Origin: CAUUJV01 sp963545565
GTDB lineage: Bacteria > Actinomycetota > Actinomycetes > Actinomycetales > Bifidobacteriaceae
Length of the DNA stretch: 64,000 bases
Direction: 5' to 3'
Assembly (NCBI GenBank): GCA_963545565.1
Contig: CAUUJV010000001.1
Location: 1-64,000, forward strand
Part shown: piece by piece, positions 1 to 7,861 of the stretch
How the letters are laid out: each line of letters starts with the position of its first letter
How positions within the stretch are numbered: position 1 is the first letter of the stretch
Position numbers and translations under genes: made by a program
The notes under the pieces: model-generated
Database searches by the model: none
Told to the model about the DNA's origin: nothing
What the model saw: the letters and a program-made list of their open reading frames with translations, nothing else

Positions 1-175
1 CCTCAGCAACAACCTCAGCTTCAGAAGCGCCATCAAAAACAAGAGCAACATCATCAGCAAATAACTGTGGCTGCTGAGGAGATAATGCCGCGATAGTAGA
101 AGAATCCTTCATCTTAGTGCTAATCGCTGCAGCAACAGACTTAGGCAATGTAATACCAGTAGAAGCAAGTGCCAT
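1..175 (-). CDS. Phage major capsid protein, N-terminal part (runs off window)
   Basis: Minus-strand reading frame starting at ATG 175 and open to the window edge, beginning MALASTGITLPKS. A good ribosome site (AAGGAAGGAAAG) lies just upstream. The Ala/Ser-rich start followed by a conserved-looking SPQQPQLF stretch resembles N-termini of HK97-like major capsid proteins of siphophages of Gram-positive bacteria. Its place directly downstream of a scaffold-like gene and a MuF-type minor head gene, in the usual portal-MuF-scaffold-capsid order, supports this. Only 58 codons are visible, so the assignment rests largely on context. Confidence 0.65.
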   Translation of the reverse strand, partial: MALASTGITLPKSVAAAISTKMKDSSTIAALSPQQPQLFADDVALVFDGASEAEVVAE

Positions 176-218
176 AATCTTTCCTTCCTTAATTTAAAAA
201 TACTTTTTGGTTTATTGG

Positions 219-767
219 TTATTGTTTTCCGAGAAGTTGGCGAGCAAAAGCACGCATATCATCAGCCTTAACACCGTCAGGCGTCTTGCCAACATTTCTC
301 ATGTTCCCGCCGGTTGGTTTACGCGCGTCCGCTAAAGCCGCTTTCAACGCTTCACCATGAGCCTGCAACTCTTCCAAAGTAGAGCCGCGCAATAAGCCAG
401 CAGGGACGCCCGTTTCTTGAGCAACCTGAGTTTTCCACTCTGCTTGTTGTTTCTCGGCTTTAATACTGGCGAGCTCTTTTTGAACCTGCTCATACTTTTC
501 AGCATCAGACAGTTGCGACTCTTTCAACTTTTTCAGCTCATCAGCCGCACTCTTATTCGCTTTAGCACGAGACTCCCATTCACGAGAATGCTTAATAGCG
601 GCCTCATACTTAGCCTGCCAATCAGTCGCATTATCATCGCCAGCGCCGTTACCACCATTGCCAGGATTAGTATTAGGATTGTCTGAACCACCCTTACTAC
701 CGCCTTCACTACCAGCGTCAATTGTGCGCACAAACTGCAGCCAATATGGGTACATGAAATTATGCAT
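219..767 (-). CDS. Phage capsid scaffolding protein
   Basis: 182 residues. The N-terminal third is a Gly/Asn/Ser-rich linker (about residues 19-45). The middle (about 50-120) is a strongly charged Lys/Glu/Ala coiled coil. A short C-terminal region ends MRAFARQLLGKQ. This low-complexity plus helical layout is typical of scaffolding proteins that shape the procapsid and are then lost. It is transcribed with the capsid gene 43 bp downstream and preceded by a clear site (GGAAAGGGAAA) before ATG 767. There is no catalytic signature. The role is inferred from composition and gene order in the head module. Confidence 0.7.
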   Translation of the reverse strand: MHNFMYPYWLQFVRTIDAGSEGGSKGGSDNPNTNPGNGGNGAGDDNATDWQAKYEAAIKHSREWESRAKANKSAADELKKLKESQLSDAEKYEQVQKELASIKAEKQQAEWKTQVAQETGVPAGLLRGSTLEELQAHGEALKAALADARKPTGGNMRNVGKTPDGVKADDMRAFARQLLGKQ

Positions 768-911
768 GATTTCCCTTTCCTATTCTTTTGTTTCGTTTTG
801 CACTGTTGCAACACAAAGCGGCACCTGTGCAGGAAAAACAAAAAGCCACCCAAATATGCGCAGCCAAAATGTGAATTGCGTTCAATGATGAAGAATGATA
901 TTGTGAAAGTG

Positions 912-974
912 AATGCGGAGCCCTCTGCTGCTAGTGTTTACGCCAGATCGTAAGACTGAGGATGTCTCCGCATT
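912..974. repeat. Stem-loop between phage genes (9-bp arms)
   Basis: AATGCGGAG at 912-920 is complementary to CTCCGCATT at 966-974, immediately downstream of the toxin-domain gene on the minus strand. The 45-base loop and absence of a T-run make a classical terminator unlikely, but RNA processing or partial termination before the scaffold gene is possible. The rest of 768-976 shows no gene. Confidence 0.35.
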
Positions 975-976
975 TA

Positions 977-1378
977 TTATTTCAATTCGATTTGTTCCAA
1001 CCCGTTAGAACTCCATGTCCAGGGCTCTTTAATCTGTTTTTCTGGATTACGTTTATTGTATAAACCAAGCTGATTAATCTCTTTAACGCTCAGCTGAGAA
1101 TCACCAAAATCAAGGATAAAAATATTCTTTTCAACACCACGTTTTTGTGCCTTGCCTACAGCATCAGAAATACGATGTGCAGCAGTAGAATATTTTGTTG
1201 AACTTAACGATTTCAGTTCAGCACTCACCGTAGTTCCTGAATGGCTTGTCCACGTAAAATCATTTGTAGGCTGATGCTGTGAACTATCGTCTCTTGGTAT
1301 CCACTCGAACGTGTGGCCAGCAGTTTTCATCTTCTCACAAAAGACTATTTCATGCCTCTCAAGAGTATCCACACTCAA
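977..1378 (-). CDS. Toxin-like C-terminal domain of a MuF phage head protein (separate frame)
   Basis: 133 residues from TTG 1378, or possibly GTG 1372. Features are an ERHE motif near the start, GHTFEWIPRD, an AELKS element near residue 53, and an IFILDFGDSQLS strand near the C-terminus. This ERHE...(E)xKS...ILD pattern resembles the BECR-fold tRNase-like domains found at the C-termini of MuF phage proteins and CdiA-type polymorphic toxins. The start overlaps the stop of the MuF gene (TTGA), and an AGGAGG lies 14 bases before the TTG, so it may be translated by coupling. Alternatively it was once fused and was cut off by a -1 frame change. Toxin activity is inference. No immunity gene is evident next to it. 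Confidence 0.55.
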   Translation of the reverse strand: MSVDTLERHEIVFCEKMKTAGHTFEWIPRDDSSQHQPTNDFTWTSHSGTTVSAELKSLSSTKYSTAAHRISDAVGKAQKRGVEKNIFILDFGDSQLSVKEINQLGLYNKRNPEKQIKEPWTWSSNGLEQIELK

Positions 1379-2216
1379 CGGAACCCCAGCCGCCTCCTGC
1401 CTCTTATTCCATATTTCTCAACAGTATCTTTCGCTTCTGCACGCATCGACAAAAGCTTCTTCGACACATCCCAGTCTGTACTAAAACGAGCTTTCGTAGG
1501 TTGAGCATCCTTAAGAACAGTCCCACCATGCTTACGCATAGCAGCAAGAGTCTCCGATAAACTCGGATTATCTCCCAAACTTGAGCGAGCAGCATCATAA
1601 ATCCGCTTATACTCTTCAGGATGATAATCATCCGGCTTATCAGCCGCATCCCATGACGGCTCAATCCTGCACGAACAATGCGCATGATACGTGTTACCCT
1701 GACCGCCAGCAGTCTTCTCACTGACATACACGAAGCCACGAGAAGCAAGCATCGCACAAAACGCGCACGTATGAAAACCACTCGGAATACGCGCCCACCG
1801 AGGCCCCGACGGATCATTCTTAATATTCGACCGCATACGATGCCGCATACTCGTATGTATCACATCAGACACGAACTGTACAGCCTGCAACGCGTCAGTT
1901 AAATCATAATGGTCAGCTTTACGCAGCCCACTAATAATCCCCTCAACATCAATATCCTTATTCGGATCATAATCAGACATCTCATACCCGAATTGTTGAA
2001 ACAAGCGGCGACGCAGATTATAATACTGGTATGCAGCCTCCTGAAGATCATCAGAATAGCTTTTCCGACACTACTAATCTTCTGCGCGCTCTCACCACGC
2101 GCAACCATGTCACGAACGAGAGTATTACAATCTTTCTCAATCTTAGCTGTCAGCTGCTTGTACCGTCTGCTCGCCTGATTGAGAAGCTGCTGAAGTTCCG
2201 GTTCCAGACTGCTCAC
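1375..2216 (-). pseudogene. MuF-type phage minor head protein, frameshifted
   Basis: The product is split between two frames. The N-terminal part starts MSSLEPELQQLL at 2216 and reads SSVGKAI. The frame then breaks at about 2054-2057 and continues in another frame as SDDLQEAAYQYYNLRRRL to the stop at 1375. Restoring one T in the minus-strand ATTCTGATG makes one protein of about 280 residues. The second half carries HTCAFCAMLASRG and YHAHCSCRIEP, the Cys/His pattern of MuF/VG15-like minor capsid proteins that act in head morphogenesis. The gene lies between portal and scaffold genes as expected. It is called broken because of the indel. A sequencing error would produce the same picture. Confidence 0.7.
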
Positions 2217-2427
2217 CGTTATCTCCTAACAGACTCTGGCGAAGCTGAAGAATATTATTCTCAGCCTGCTTTCTACTCTGGTAAACACGCAGCTGACTAA
2301 TCTCATCCGTAGTCAACCCAGCCTTCAACAAACCAATATCCGAGTCAGCAAAATCAGCGTTAACAGAAGCAATCTTCGCGTAATAGTCAGCGCGAGCAGC
2401 ATCAGAAATTTTATGAGTGTGAGCCAA
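2143..2427 (-). pseudogene. Phage portal protein, C-terminal remnant
   Basis: The minus-strand frame is open back to a TAA at 2470-2472 and has no convincing start; TTG 2427 is only the first possible one. It reads AHTHKISDAARADYYAKI, then a helical DSDIGLLKAGLTTDEIS segment, then a Gln/Ser/Gly-rich tail. It overlaps the start of the MuF gene by 74 bp. Position directly upstream of MuF and the helical, low-complexity end fit the C-terminus of a siphophage portal protein. The upstream part has been replaced by the oppositely oriented TIR gene, so only about 94 residues remain. Family assignment comes mainly from synteny. Confidence 0.5.
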
Positions 2428-3279
2428 TACCAGCGAATCGTCAATAGCCTTGATAAGGAAATGGCTGATTTAGAGAAGAAGAAAGCTGTATCGGATAAGA
2501 AGGCTGCCAGCGAAGCAAAGAAGGCCGCTGGCATTTACGTAAGCAAAAATACATCTGCATCTACTATAAAGAGCAAGAAACGTCAAATTGAAAATCACAA
2601 TGCCTCAAGTCAAAAGGCCGCGACAGTAAGTGCTGCCTTGCAGAAAAAGATTGCAGACAAACGTGTGAAACGAAACAGTGCATACCAAAAACTCCAAAAA
2701 GAACAAGAGCGAGAAAAGAAAAAAGAGCAGCAATCTATGAAGCGTATGCAACTCTCATACGAGAGAAAAATAACTGCCATGAAGTCGGAAATGATTCCGC
2801 AGAGGATGGCTGGTTTGCACGAACAGTTAGAGAATAATGAAGCGCCTGAATATGACGTGTTTGTATCTCACGCTTGGGAAGATAAAGAGTCATTTGTAGA
2901 TGAATTTGTACAAGCATTAGAGAATAAAAAACTGAGAGTATGGTATGACACCACAAAAATGAAATGGGGAGATTCCATGCGAGCGAAAATAGATGAAGGG
3001 CTCCGACACTCAAGATTTGGTGTCGCTATTTTATCTCCAGATTATATTTCTGACGGAAAATACTGGACGAAGGCTGAGCTGGATGGGCTTTTTCAGATGG
3101 AAAGCATCAATGGAAAGATGATTCTTCCCATTTGGCATAACCTAACTAAAAGGCAAGTGATGGATTTTAGTCCGGTTATAGCAAGCAAGCTTGCCATGAA
3201 TTCTGCGAGTATGACACCTGATGAAATTGCAAACAAGCTTGTTGAGCTACTTCATAAAGGAGCGGAGGAGGAAGTCTGA
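2413..3279 (+). CDS. Coiled-coil TIR-domain protein
   Basis: 288 residues. Residues 1-125 are a Lys/Glu/Ala-rich coiled coil (LDKEMADLEKKKAV, KKKEQQSMKRMQ). Residues 146-282 are a TIR domain: EYDVFVSHAWEDKE, then VWYDTTKMKWGDS, then LSPDYISDGKYWTKAELDGL with the putative catalytic Glu at 222. Bacterial TIR domains often cleave NAD+ or make cyclic ADP-ribose signals, as in Thoeris-type defence, so a role in phage defence or NAD+ depletion is plausible but not shown here. No transmembrane segment is seen. The gene sits opposite to and across the 3' end of the prophage portal remnant, with no strong ribosome site at ATG 2413, so the first residues are uncertain. A possible second operon gene starts at its stop. 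Confidence 0.8.
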   Translation: MSVSQYQRIVNSLDKEMADLEKKKAVSDKKAASEAKKAAGIYVSKNTSASTIKSKKRQIENHNASSQKAATVSAALQKKIADKRVKRNSAYQKLQKEQEREKKKEQQSMKRMQLSYERKITAMKSEMIPQRMAGLHEQLENNEAPEYDVFVSHAWEDKESFVDEFVQALENKKLRVWYDTTKMKWGDSMRAKIDEGLRHSRFGVAILSPDYISDGKYWTKAELDGLFQMESINGKMILPIWHNLTKRQVMDFSPVIASKLAMNSASMTPDEIANKLVELLHKGAEEEV

Positions 3280-3308
3280 TGAAGAAGACAAAGAATACAA
3301 ACAGTTGA
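3279..3308 (+). other. Start of a second gene after TIR, cut off after nine codons
   Basis: The TIR stop and a new ATG overlap as TGATG at 3277-3281, preceded by a GGAGGAGG-type ribosome site inside the TIR gene. The frame reads MKKTKNTNS and stops at 3306-3308. Homology to a GyrI-like gene begins in another frame at about 3304. I read this as the first codons of a translationally coupled partner gene lost at a recombination joint. It could also be a meaningless nine-codon ORF. Confidence 0.35.
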
Positions 3309-3538
3309 ATTTATGAAGTATGACGAGAGCCTGTGTGTTCAGTGCACGCGTATTGGCAGCTCTTATCGACGAGCCTGCTATAGTCACGGCTATGCATGAG
3401 TACATGGAGGAGCAGGGATACGCTTTTGATATCGCAGACAAGCGCTTGCACCATGAGATTTATCTGGGAGGCGCCCGCAAGGTGTCCGTCGAGAAACTAA
3501 AGACAGTGATCCGCCACCCCATAAAGCAAATAGATTGA
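3304..3538 (+). pseudogene. GyrI-like effector-binding domain protein, C-terminal remnant
   Basis: Two frames together give the last part of a GyrI-like (SbmC-family) domain. The first, from 3304, reads VEFMKYDESLCVQCTRIGS. The second reads IDEPAIVTAMHEYMEEQGY, then HHEIYLGGARKVSVEKLKT and VIRHPIKQID to the stop at 3538. The shift lies near 3345-3365. The HHEIYL...PEKLKTVIRHP-type ending is characteristic of stand-alone GyrI-like proteins of Firmicutes. Roughly the N-terminal two thirds are missing, so the gene is dead. It marks one edge of the imported thiamine segment. Confidence 0.75.
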
Positions 3539-3586
3539 AGTCAGCGGTATTTTGCCATTCCCCACGGCCAAGCTACCAGTTGCAAA

Positions 3587-4756
3587 TCACATAGTTTTCG
3601 CTTTACTCAGCTTTCCGGCTGCAAGACAGATTAGACAGGTGATGACCATGTCTGGCAGTGTATTGCCTATTGGTGTATCGATATGCATTAGTATCCGATA
3701 AAGGATAAAGCCGATCGCCCAGATGATCAAATTAACGATATCCGCCTGTTTTTCGCTGACATCCTTTTTGAGGAGATAGAAGTCTGCAATCTGAATGGCA
3801 ATCATCGGTGCAAAGACAGAACCGATGAGATAGAGGAAATCTGTGATATCATCCATAGGCCATATTATGGCAGCAATGGTACCGATTACCGTTACGATGA
3901 TTGCTACGATTTTACCATCCAGCTTTGCAAAGATGGATTCACTGGAGATGCCAGCAGAATAGGCATCCATGAAAGTTGTGGTGACGGTGGAGAAAATAAT
4001 GATGAGTAGTCCTATCACACCGAGACCTGTCTTTAAGAGAATCTGGGTTATGTCGTATTCACCTGTCAGAATGGCTGCTCCCATACCGATGATATACATC
4101 CACATGGAAACAAGACCGTAGACACCAGCACTAACTGCTGAGGCCTGTACTGGCTTCTCTGCCTCCCTGGTATAGTCGCTGATAAGTGGCAACCAGGAAA
4201 GCGGCATTGCAACGCCAAGCTCCACAGCAGCGCCGAAGGTTAGGGAATTGTTCATCCCTACAACGGTTTCTCCTCTGCGGAAGATAACTACGGACAGCAC
4301 AATTGTTAGAAGGAACAGCGCCGCCATGGCGATAGTGTTGACCTTGCCTAGATTGGCAATACCGATAAGTAGCCAGACAATGATCAGTACACCGATGACA
4401 ATGCACCAAATCCATCTGCCTGTATTAAGGATGCCATCTGCCGAGATAGCACCATCATAAATCATGATGACTGTCCAGCCCACTAGCTGTAGAATATTAC
4501 AGATGGAAAAGAGCAAGCTACCTTTTTGCCCGAAACTCATCTTGGTGGTTTCCATAGCACTGCGGCGACTTTTACCACCAATTACACCTGCTGCGAAGAG
4601 CATTAGGCAGCCAATAACATGACCTGCAAGAATGGCAAGGAAGCCCCGTGTAAAGCCCAGAGATGCAAAATAGGTACCGGTCAGGATTTCCGCAATGGAT
4701 ACACCGGCACCAAACCAGATAAGACCATTCTCAAATAGGTTGGTCCGTTTGATCAC
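3587..4756 (-). CDS. cytX: Hydroxymethylpyrimidine transporter, NCS1 family (CytX-like)
   Basis: 389 residues with about eleven hydrophobic helices and no signal peptide. Recognisable NCS1 purine/cytosine-permease features include the N-terminal FENGLIWFGAGVSIAEILTG, MPLSWLPLISDYTREAEKP in the middle, and STVTTTFMDAYSAGISSE. CytX proteins within this family are the TPP-riboswitch-linked transporters thought to import the thiamine pyrimidine HMP. It is the last gene of the thiM-thiE-HAD-thiD operon. Its GTG start at 4756 overlaps the thiD stop as GTGA, indicating translational coupling. Substrate is inferred from operon context. Confidence 0.85.
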   Translation of the reverse strand: MIKRTNLFENGLIWFGAGVSIAEILTGTYFASLGFTRGFLAILAGHVIGCLMLFAAGVIGGKSRRSAMETTKMSFGQKGSLLFSICNILQLVGWTVIMIYDGAISADGILNTGRWIWCIVIGVLIIVWLLIGIANLGKVNTIAMAALFLLTIVLSVVIFRRGETVVGMNNSLTFGAAVELGVAMPLSWLPLISDYTREAEKPVQASAVSAGVYGLVSMWMYIIGMGAAILTGEYDITQILLKTGLGVIGLLIIIFSTVTTTFMDAYSAGISSESIFAKLDGKIVAIIVTVIGTIAAIIWPMDDITDFLYLIGSVFAPMIAIQIADFYLLKKDVSEKQADIVNLIIWAIGFILYRILMHIDTPIGNTLPDMVITCLICLAAGKLSKAKTM

Positions 4757-5565
4757 TGTGCCTTCGCCTCCTCTGTGAATTCACCAGTGATGGCAAAGCC
4801 ATGATTCATGGGGCCGCTGCCTTTGCCCAGATCCAGCATGGCGGCAAGTGCACCGGAGATATACTTCTTTGCTCGCTCGACAGCCGTCTCCAGATCGTAG
4901 CCCTTTGCAAGGTTGGAAGCGATTGCACTGGAAAGTGTGCAGCCGGTGCCGTGGGTATTGGGGTTGTTGATGCGTTTGCCGTAGAACCAACGGTAGATAC
5001 CGTCCTTATAAAGAAGGTCATTAGCATCACAGAGATTATGGCCGCCCTTACAGAGGACTGCGCAGTGATATCTTTCATTAATCATCTTTGCTGCAACCAT
5101 CATGTCTGCTTCTGCCTCTACCGGGATTCCTGTGAGGACCTCAGCTTCAGGAATATTAGGCGTCAAGACCGTAGCCATGGGTAGCAGTTTTTCCTTCAGA
5201 GCTGCTACTGCATCGTCACAGATGAGTTTTGCGCCGCTAGTAGCAACCATAACAGGGTCAACCACGATGTTCTTTGCTCCATACTGCTTCAGTTTCTCCG
5301 CAATCATCTCAATCAGCTCTGCGGAGGAGACCATCCCAATTTTGACAGCATCTGGATAGATATCCGTAAAGATATTGTCCAGTTGCTTCCCAAGGAATTC
5401 CGGAGTGACCTCCATAATGCCCGTTACGCCTGTTGTATTCTGGGCAGTCAGTGCGGTGATTGCACTCATAGCATACACACCGTTGCTGAGCATGGTCTTG
5501 ATATCTGCCTGAATGCCGGCGCCCCCGCTGGAATCGCTTCCAGCGATAGTTAATGTTGTTTTCAT
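4753..5565 (-). CDS. thiD: Hydroxymethylpyrimidine/phosphomethylpyrimidine kinase
   Basis: 270 residues from ATG 5565, which follows GAAAGGAAG at good spacing; an upstream in-frame ATG gives only MRERKYL extra. The start MKTTLTIAGSDSSGGAGIQADI and the late NTHGTGCTLSSAIASNLAKG are the substrate and anion-hole motifs of ThiD in the ribokinase superfamily. It phosphorylates HMP to HMP-P and then HMP-PP, the pyrimidine donor for ThiE. It lies between the HAD gene and the coupled transporter gene. Codons ending in G or C are more frequent than in chromosomal genes further right. Confidence 0.93.
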   Translation of the reverse strand: MKTTLTIAGSDSSGGAGIQADIKTMLSNGVYAMSAITALTAQNTTGVTGIMEVTPEFLGKQLDNIFTDIYPDAVKIGMVSSAELIEMIAEKLKQYGAKNIVVDPVMVATSGAKLICDDAVAALKEKLLPMATVLTPNIPEAEVLTGIPVEAEADMMVAAKMINERYHCAVLCKGGHNLCDANDLLYKDGIYRWFYGKRINNPNTHGTGCTLSSAIASNLAKGYDLETAVERAKKYISGALAAMLDLGKGSGPMNHGFAITGEFTEEAKAQ

Positions 5566-5590
5566 AAGATACTTCCTTTCACGCATTGCG

Positions 5591-6262
5591 TTACTGGTTC
5601 AGCAGCACAGAAATGCTGCTTTGCTCTTCCTGCCCGGTCAGGACGATATCCGCCTGCTGCCGGATAATTGCCCAGTCTGCGCCACTGCTGGGATCATATA
5701 CACCGCAGGTGCGAAAGCCCGCGGTCTTCGCGGTCTTGATGCAATAGAGCGCATCCTCAAAAACCAGAAACTCACCTGGATCATAGTCCGATGAACCATT
5801 CAGGAACTCAGCAGCTTTCTGATAGATCAGCGGCGCATGCTTGCCTTCTCCAACCTCCGTACAAGTAAAAATCGCTCTGAAACGGGAATCGATCCCAAGT
5901 CGTCTGAGGGAGAGCTCAATCTGTCCGCGGTCGCTGGAGGTTGCCGCTGCCATAGGGAGACCCAGCTCCCAGATGGCATCCAGTAGTGTCTGTGCACCAG
6001 GCTTCAGCAGTACTTCCTGCTCATAAAAATGCTGGATCACAGCGAGAACGCCCTGCTGTATTTCCGCTTCCGAAAGCTCTGGTGCATATTCACGCCACAT
6101 ATAGCTGGAGGATTCCGCCAGAGTCATGGGATAGACTGTCTCCCGAAAGCCGGGACGGGCGGTTTTCCCGATGGATGCGAGAAACCTCTCTCCAGCCGTG
6201 TCCCACATCTTCATGGAATCCAGAATGGTCCCGTCCAGATCCATAACGATACCTTTGATCAT
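5591..6262 (-). CDS. HAD-superfamily phosphatase in the thiamine operon
   Basis: 223 residues. Motif I is MDLDGTILDS at residues 7-16, motif II is AAATSSDR near residue 107, and motif III/IV elements are KHAPLIYQKA and LVFEDALYCIKTA. The layout is that of beta-phosphoglucomutase-like HAD hydrolases with an alpha-helical cap. Its position inside a TPP-riboswitch operon, 26 bp after thiE and 25 bp before thiD, suggests a thiamine-related phosphate ester as substrate (for example TMP or a pyrimidine phosphate), but nothing in the sequence fixes this. It could also act in repair of damaged metabolites. Confidence 0.8.
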   Translation of the reverse strand: MIKGIVMDLDGTILDSMKMWDTAGERFLASIGKTARPGFRETVYPMTLAESSSYMWREYAPELSEAEIQQGVLAVIQHFYEQEVLLKPGAQTLLDAIWELGLPMAAATSSDRGQIELSLRRLGIDSRFRAIFTCTEVGEGKHAPLIYQKAAEFLNGSSDYDPGEFLVFEDALYCIKTAKTAGFRTCGVYDPSSGADWAIIRQQADIVLTGQEEQSSISVLLNQ

Positions 6263-6288
6263 TTCTATTCGATTCTGCCGCGGCAGGT

Positions 6289-6930
6289 TCAGCTTTCCAG
6301 CATCTTTACGGTCAGCGTTTTCAGTTCGGCTGCAGCTTTCCGGATCTCCTTCTGGGCAAAGATCGCGCTGATGACCGCAATGCCGCAGATACCCGAGCCT
6401 GCAAGCTGCTGCACATTTCTGACAGAGATACCGCCGATGGCTACTACAGGAATGCTGACTGCTTCGCAGATGGCCTTTAGTATCTCGTAACTGACATCCT
6501 CTGCGTCATCCTTGGAGCTGGTTGGGAACACCGCACCGACACCGAGATAGTCTGCGCCACACTTTTCTGCCTGAATTGCCTGCTCCACTGTCTGGGCAGA
6601 AACGCCGAGGATCTTGTCAGGTCCGAGCTTTGCCCGGACATTTCCGGCCTCCATATCGCTCTGACCAACGTGAATGCCATCGGCGTGCATCTGCAGCGCG
6701 ACATCCACATTGTCATTGACAATGAACGGAATATGATGCTCGCGGCAAAGCTGCTGGATCTCAATAGCTTCCTGCAGAAAAGCTGTGTAATCGAGGTTTT
6801 TCTCCCGCAGCTGGATGATGGTAGCACCCCCTTCAATTGCCTGCTCGACTTGGTTTGAGAGAGTCACGCCATTCAGCCATGCTCTGTCTGTGACTGCATA
6901 GAGCAACAGATCACTCTTATCGAATTTCAT
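6289..6930 (-). CDS. thiE: Thiamine-phosphate synthase
   Basis: 213 residues from ATG 6930 (site AAAGGATG upstream); the start overlaps the end of thiM by 14 bp, so the two are coupled. Diagnostic parts are LLYAVTDRAW at the start, GGATIIQLREKN (diphosphate binding), IPFIVNDNVDVAL, ADGIHVGQSDM, GADYLGVGAVFPTSSKDDA and IPVVAIGGIS. These define the TIM-barrel ThiE fold. The enzyme joins HMP-PP (from ThiD) and hydroxyethylthiazole phosphate (from ThiM) to thiamine monophosphate. Length is normal for the family and no key residue seems missing. Confidence 0.95.
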   Translation of the reverse strand: MKFDKSDLLLYAVTDRAWLNGVTLSNQVEQAIEGGATIIQLREKNLDYTAFLQEAIEIQQLCREHHIPFIVNDNVDVALQMHADGIHVGQSDMEAGNVRAKLGPDKILGVSAQTVEQAIQAEKCGADYLGVGAVFPTSSKDDAEDVSYEILKAICEAVSIPVVAIGGISVRNVQQLAGSGICGIAVISAIFAQKEIRKAAAELKTLTVKMLES

Positions 6931-7738
6931 ACTTTGCATCCTTTTCCAGTGTCTCGGCATCCATGTGACAGATGGCGTCGATGATACGGTTGCGATAGGT
7001 GGAGTTGCCGTCCTCTGGCTGCATGTGGGACCAGCCGATCTCGCCTGCAAGGCCCATGGCGCAGACGGTGGCAGCAGCTGCTTCCAGCTTATTGTTGGGA
7101 TTTGCAACCAGGAATCCGGTCATCATGCCGGAGAGCTGGCAGCCAGTGCCGGTGACCTTTCCCATCTCGGGACGACCGTTGCGGATGACATAGCAGATCC
7201 TGCCGTCGCTGACCAGATCAATGGCACCTGTGATAGCAACAATGCTTCCGATCGAGGAGGCAAAGTCCTTGATGAACTTCACAGCACTATCCAGTGTCTC
7301 ATCTGTAACTGAGTCAGCCACATCAGCATCCACGCCTTTTGTGGTCCCACTGCCCAGTGTCAGAGTCTTGATTTCGGAGATATTGCCGCGGACCACGTCC
7401 AGCTTGATTTCCTTCATGATTTTGACAGCTGTATCGGTGCGGAGTTTGCTGGCGCCGGCGCCTACGGGATCCAGAAGGACCACATGGCCGAGCTCGCTGG
7501 CCCTCTTGCCTGCAACGAGCATGCCCTTGATGCTGCGCTGGTTCAGGGTGCCGATGTTGATATTCAGGCCGCCGCAGATAGTGGTGATATCCGCCACATC
7601 TTCGGGCTCATCGGACATAATGGGGCTGGCGCCGCAGGCCAGCAGGACGTTGGCAACATCATTGACGGTGACATAATTAGTAATGTTGTGCACCAGAGGC
7701 ACGCGATCTCTTACATTGGTGATGCAGGTTCCAAGCAT
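6917..7738 (-). CDS. thiM: Hydroxyethylthiazole kinase
   Basis: 273 residues starting MLGTCITNVRDRVPLV at ATG 7738, preceded by GGAGG at ideal spacing; longer upstream extension would run into the terminator. Typical ThiM elements are HNITNYVTVNDVANVLLACG, ASPIMSDEPEDVADI and the ribokinase-type GKVTGTGCQLSGMMTGF near residue 190. It phosphorylates the salvaged thiazole alcohol. It is the first gene after the TPP riboswitch and terminator and so the first to be switched off when TPP is plentiful. Salvage-only genes (no thiC or thiG here) indicate recycling rather than full synthesis. Confidence 0.95.
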   Translation of the reverse strand: MLGTCITNVRDRVPLVHNITNYVTVNDVANVLLACGASPIMSDEPEDVADITTICGGLNINIGTLNQRSIKGMLVAGKRASELGHVVLLDPVGAGASKLRTDTAVKIMKEIKLDVVRGNISEIKTLTLGSGTTKGVDADVADSVTDETLDSAVKFIKDFASSIGSIVAITGAIDLVSDGRICYVIRNGRPEMGKVTGTGCQLSGMMTGFLVANPNNKLEAAAATVCAMGLAGEIGWSHMQPEDGNSTYRNRIIDAICHMDAETLEKDAKYEIR

Positions 7739-7814
7739 TGGGAATTCCTCCTTGAAAAAAATCAGAATAATAGCAACCAGAATCAAACCGATGTTGGCAT
7801 GAGGCTCCTGACAA

Positions 7815-7848
7815 CAAAAAAGCAGGCACACCAATCCGGTATGCCTGC
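7815..7848 (-). terminator. Riboswitch-controlled intrinsic terminator
   Basis: On the minus strand TGCAGGCAT pairs with GTGCCTGC and is followed by a run of Ts (plus-strand A-run 7815-7821). It lies between the TPP aptamer and thiM, so it is the expression platform that ends transcription when TPP is bound. Confidence 0.85.
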
Positions 7849-7861
7849 AGCAAGTATTTTC

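Noticed and set aside
1370..1400. Programmed -1 frameshift between MuF and the toxin domain
   Set aside because: The sequence before the MuF stop (CTG GGG TTC CGT TGA) does not form a standard slippery heptamer and no clear pseudoknot follows. Coupled initiation or a simple mutation is simpler.
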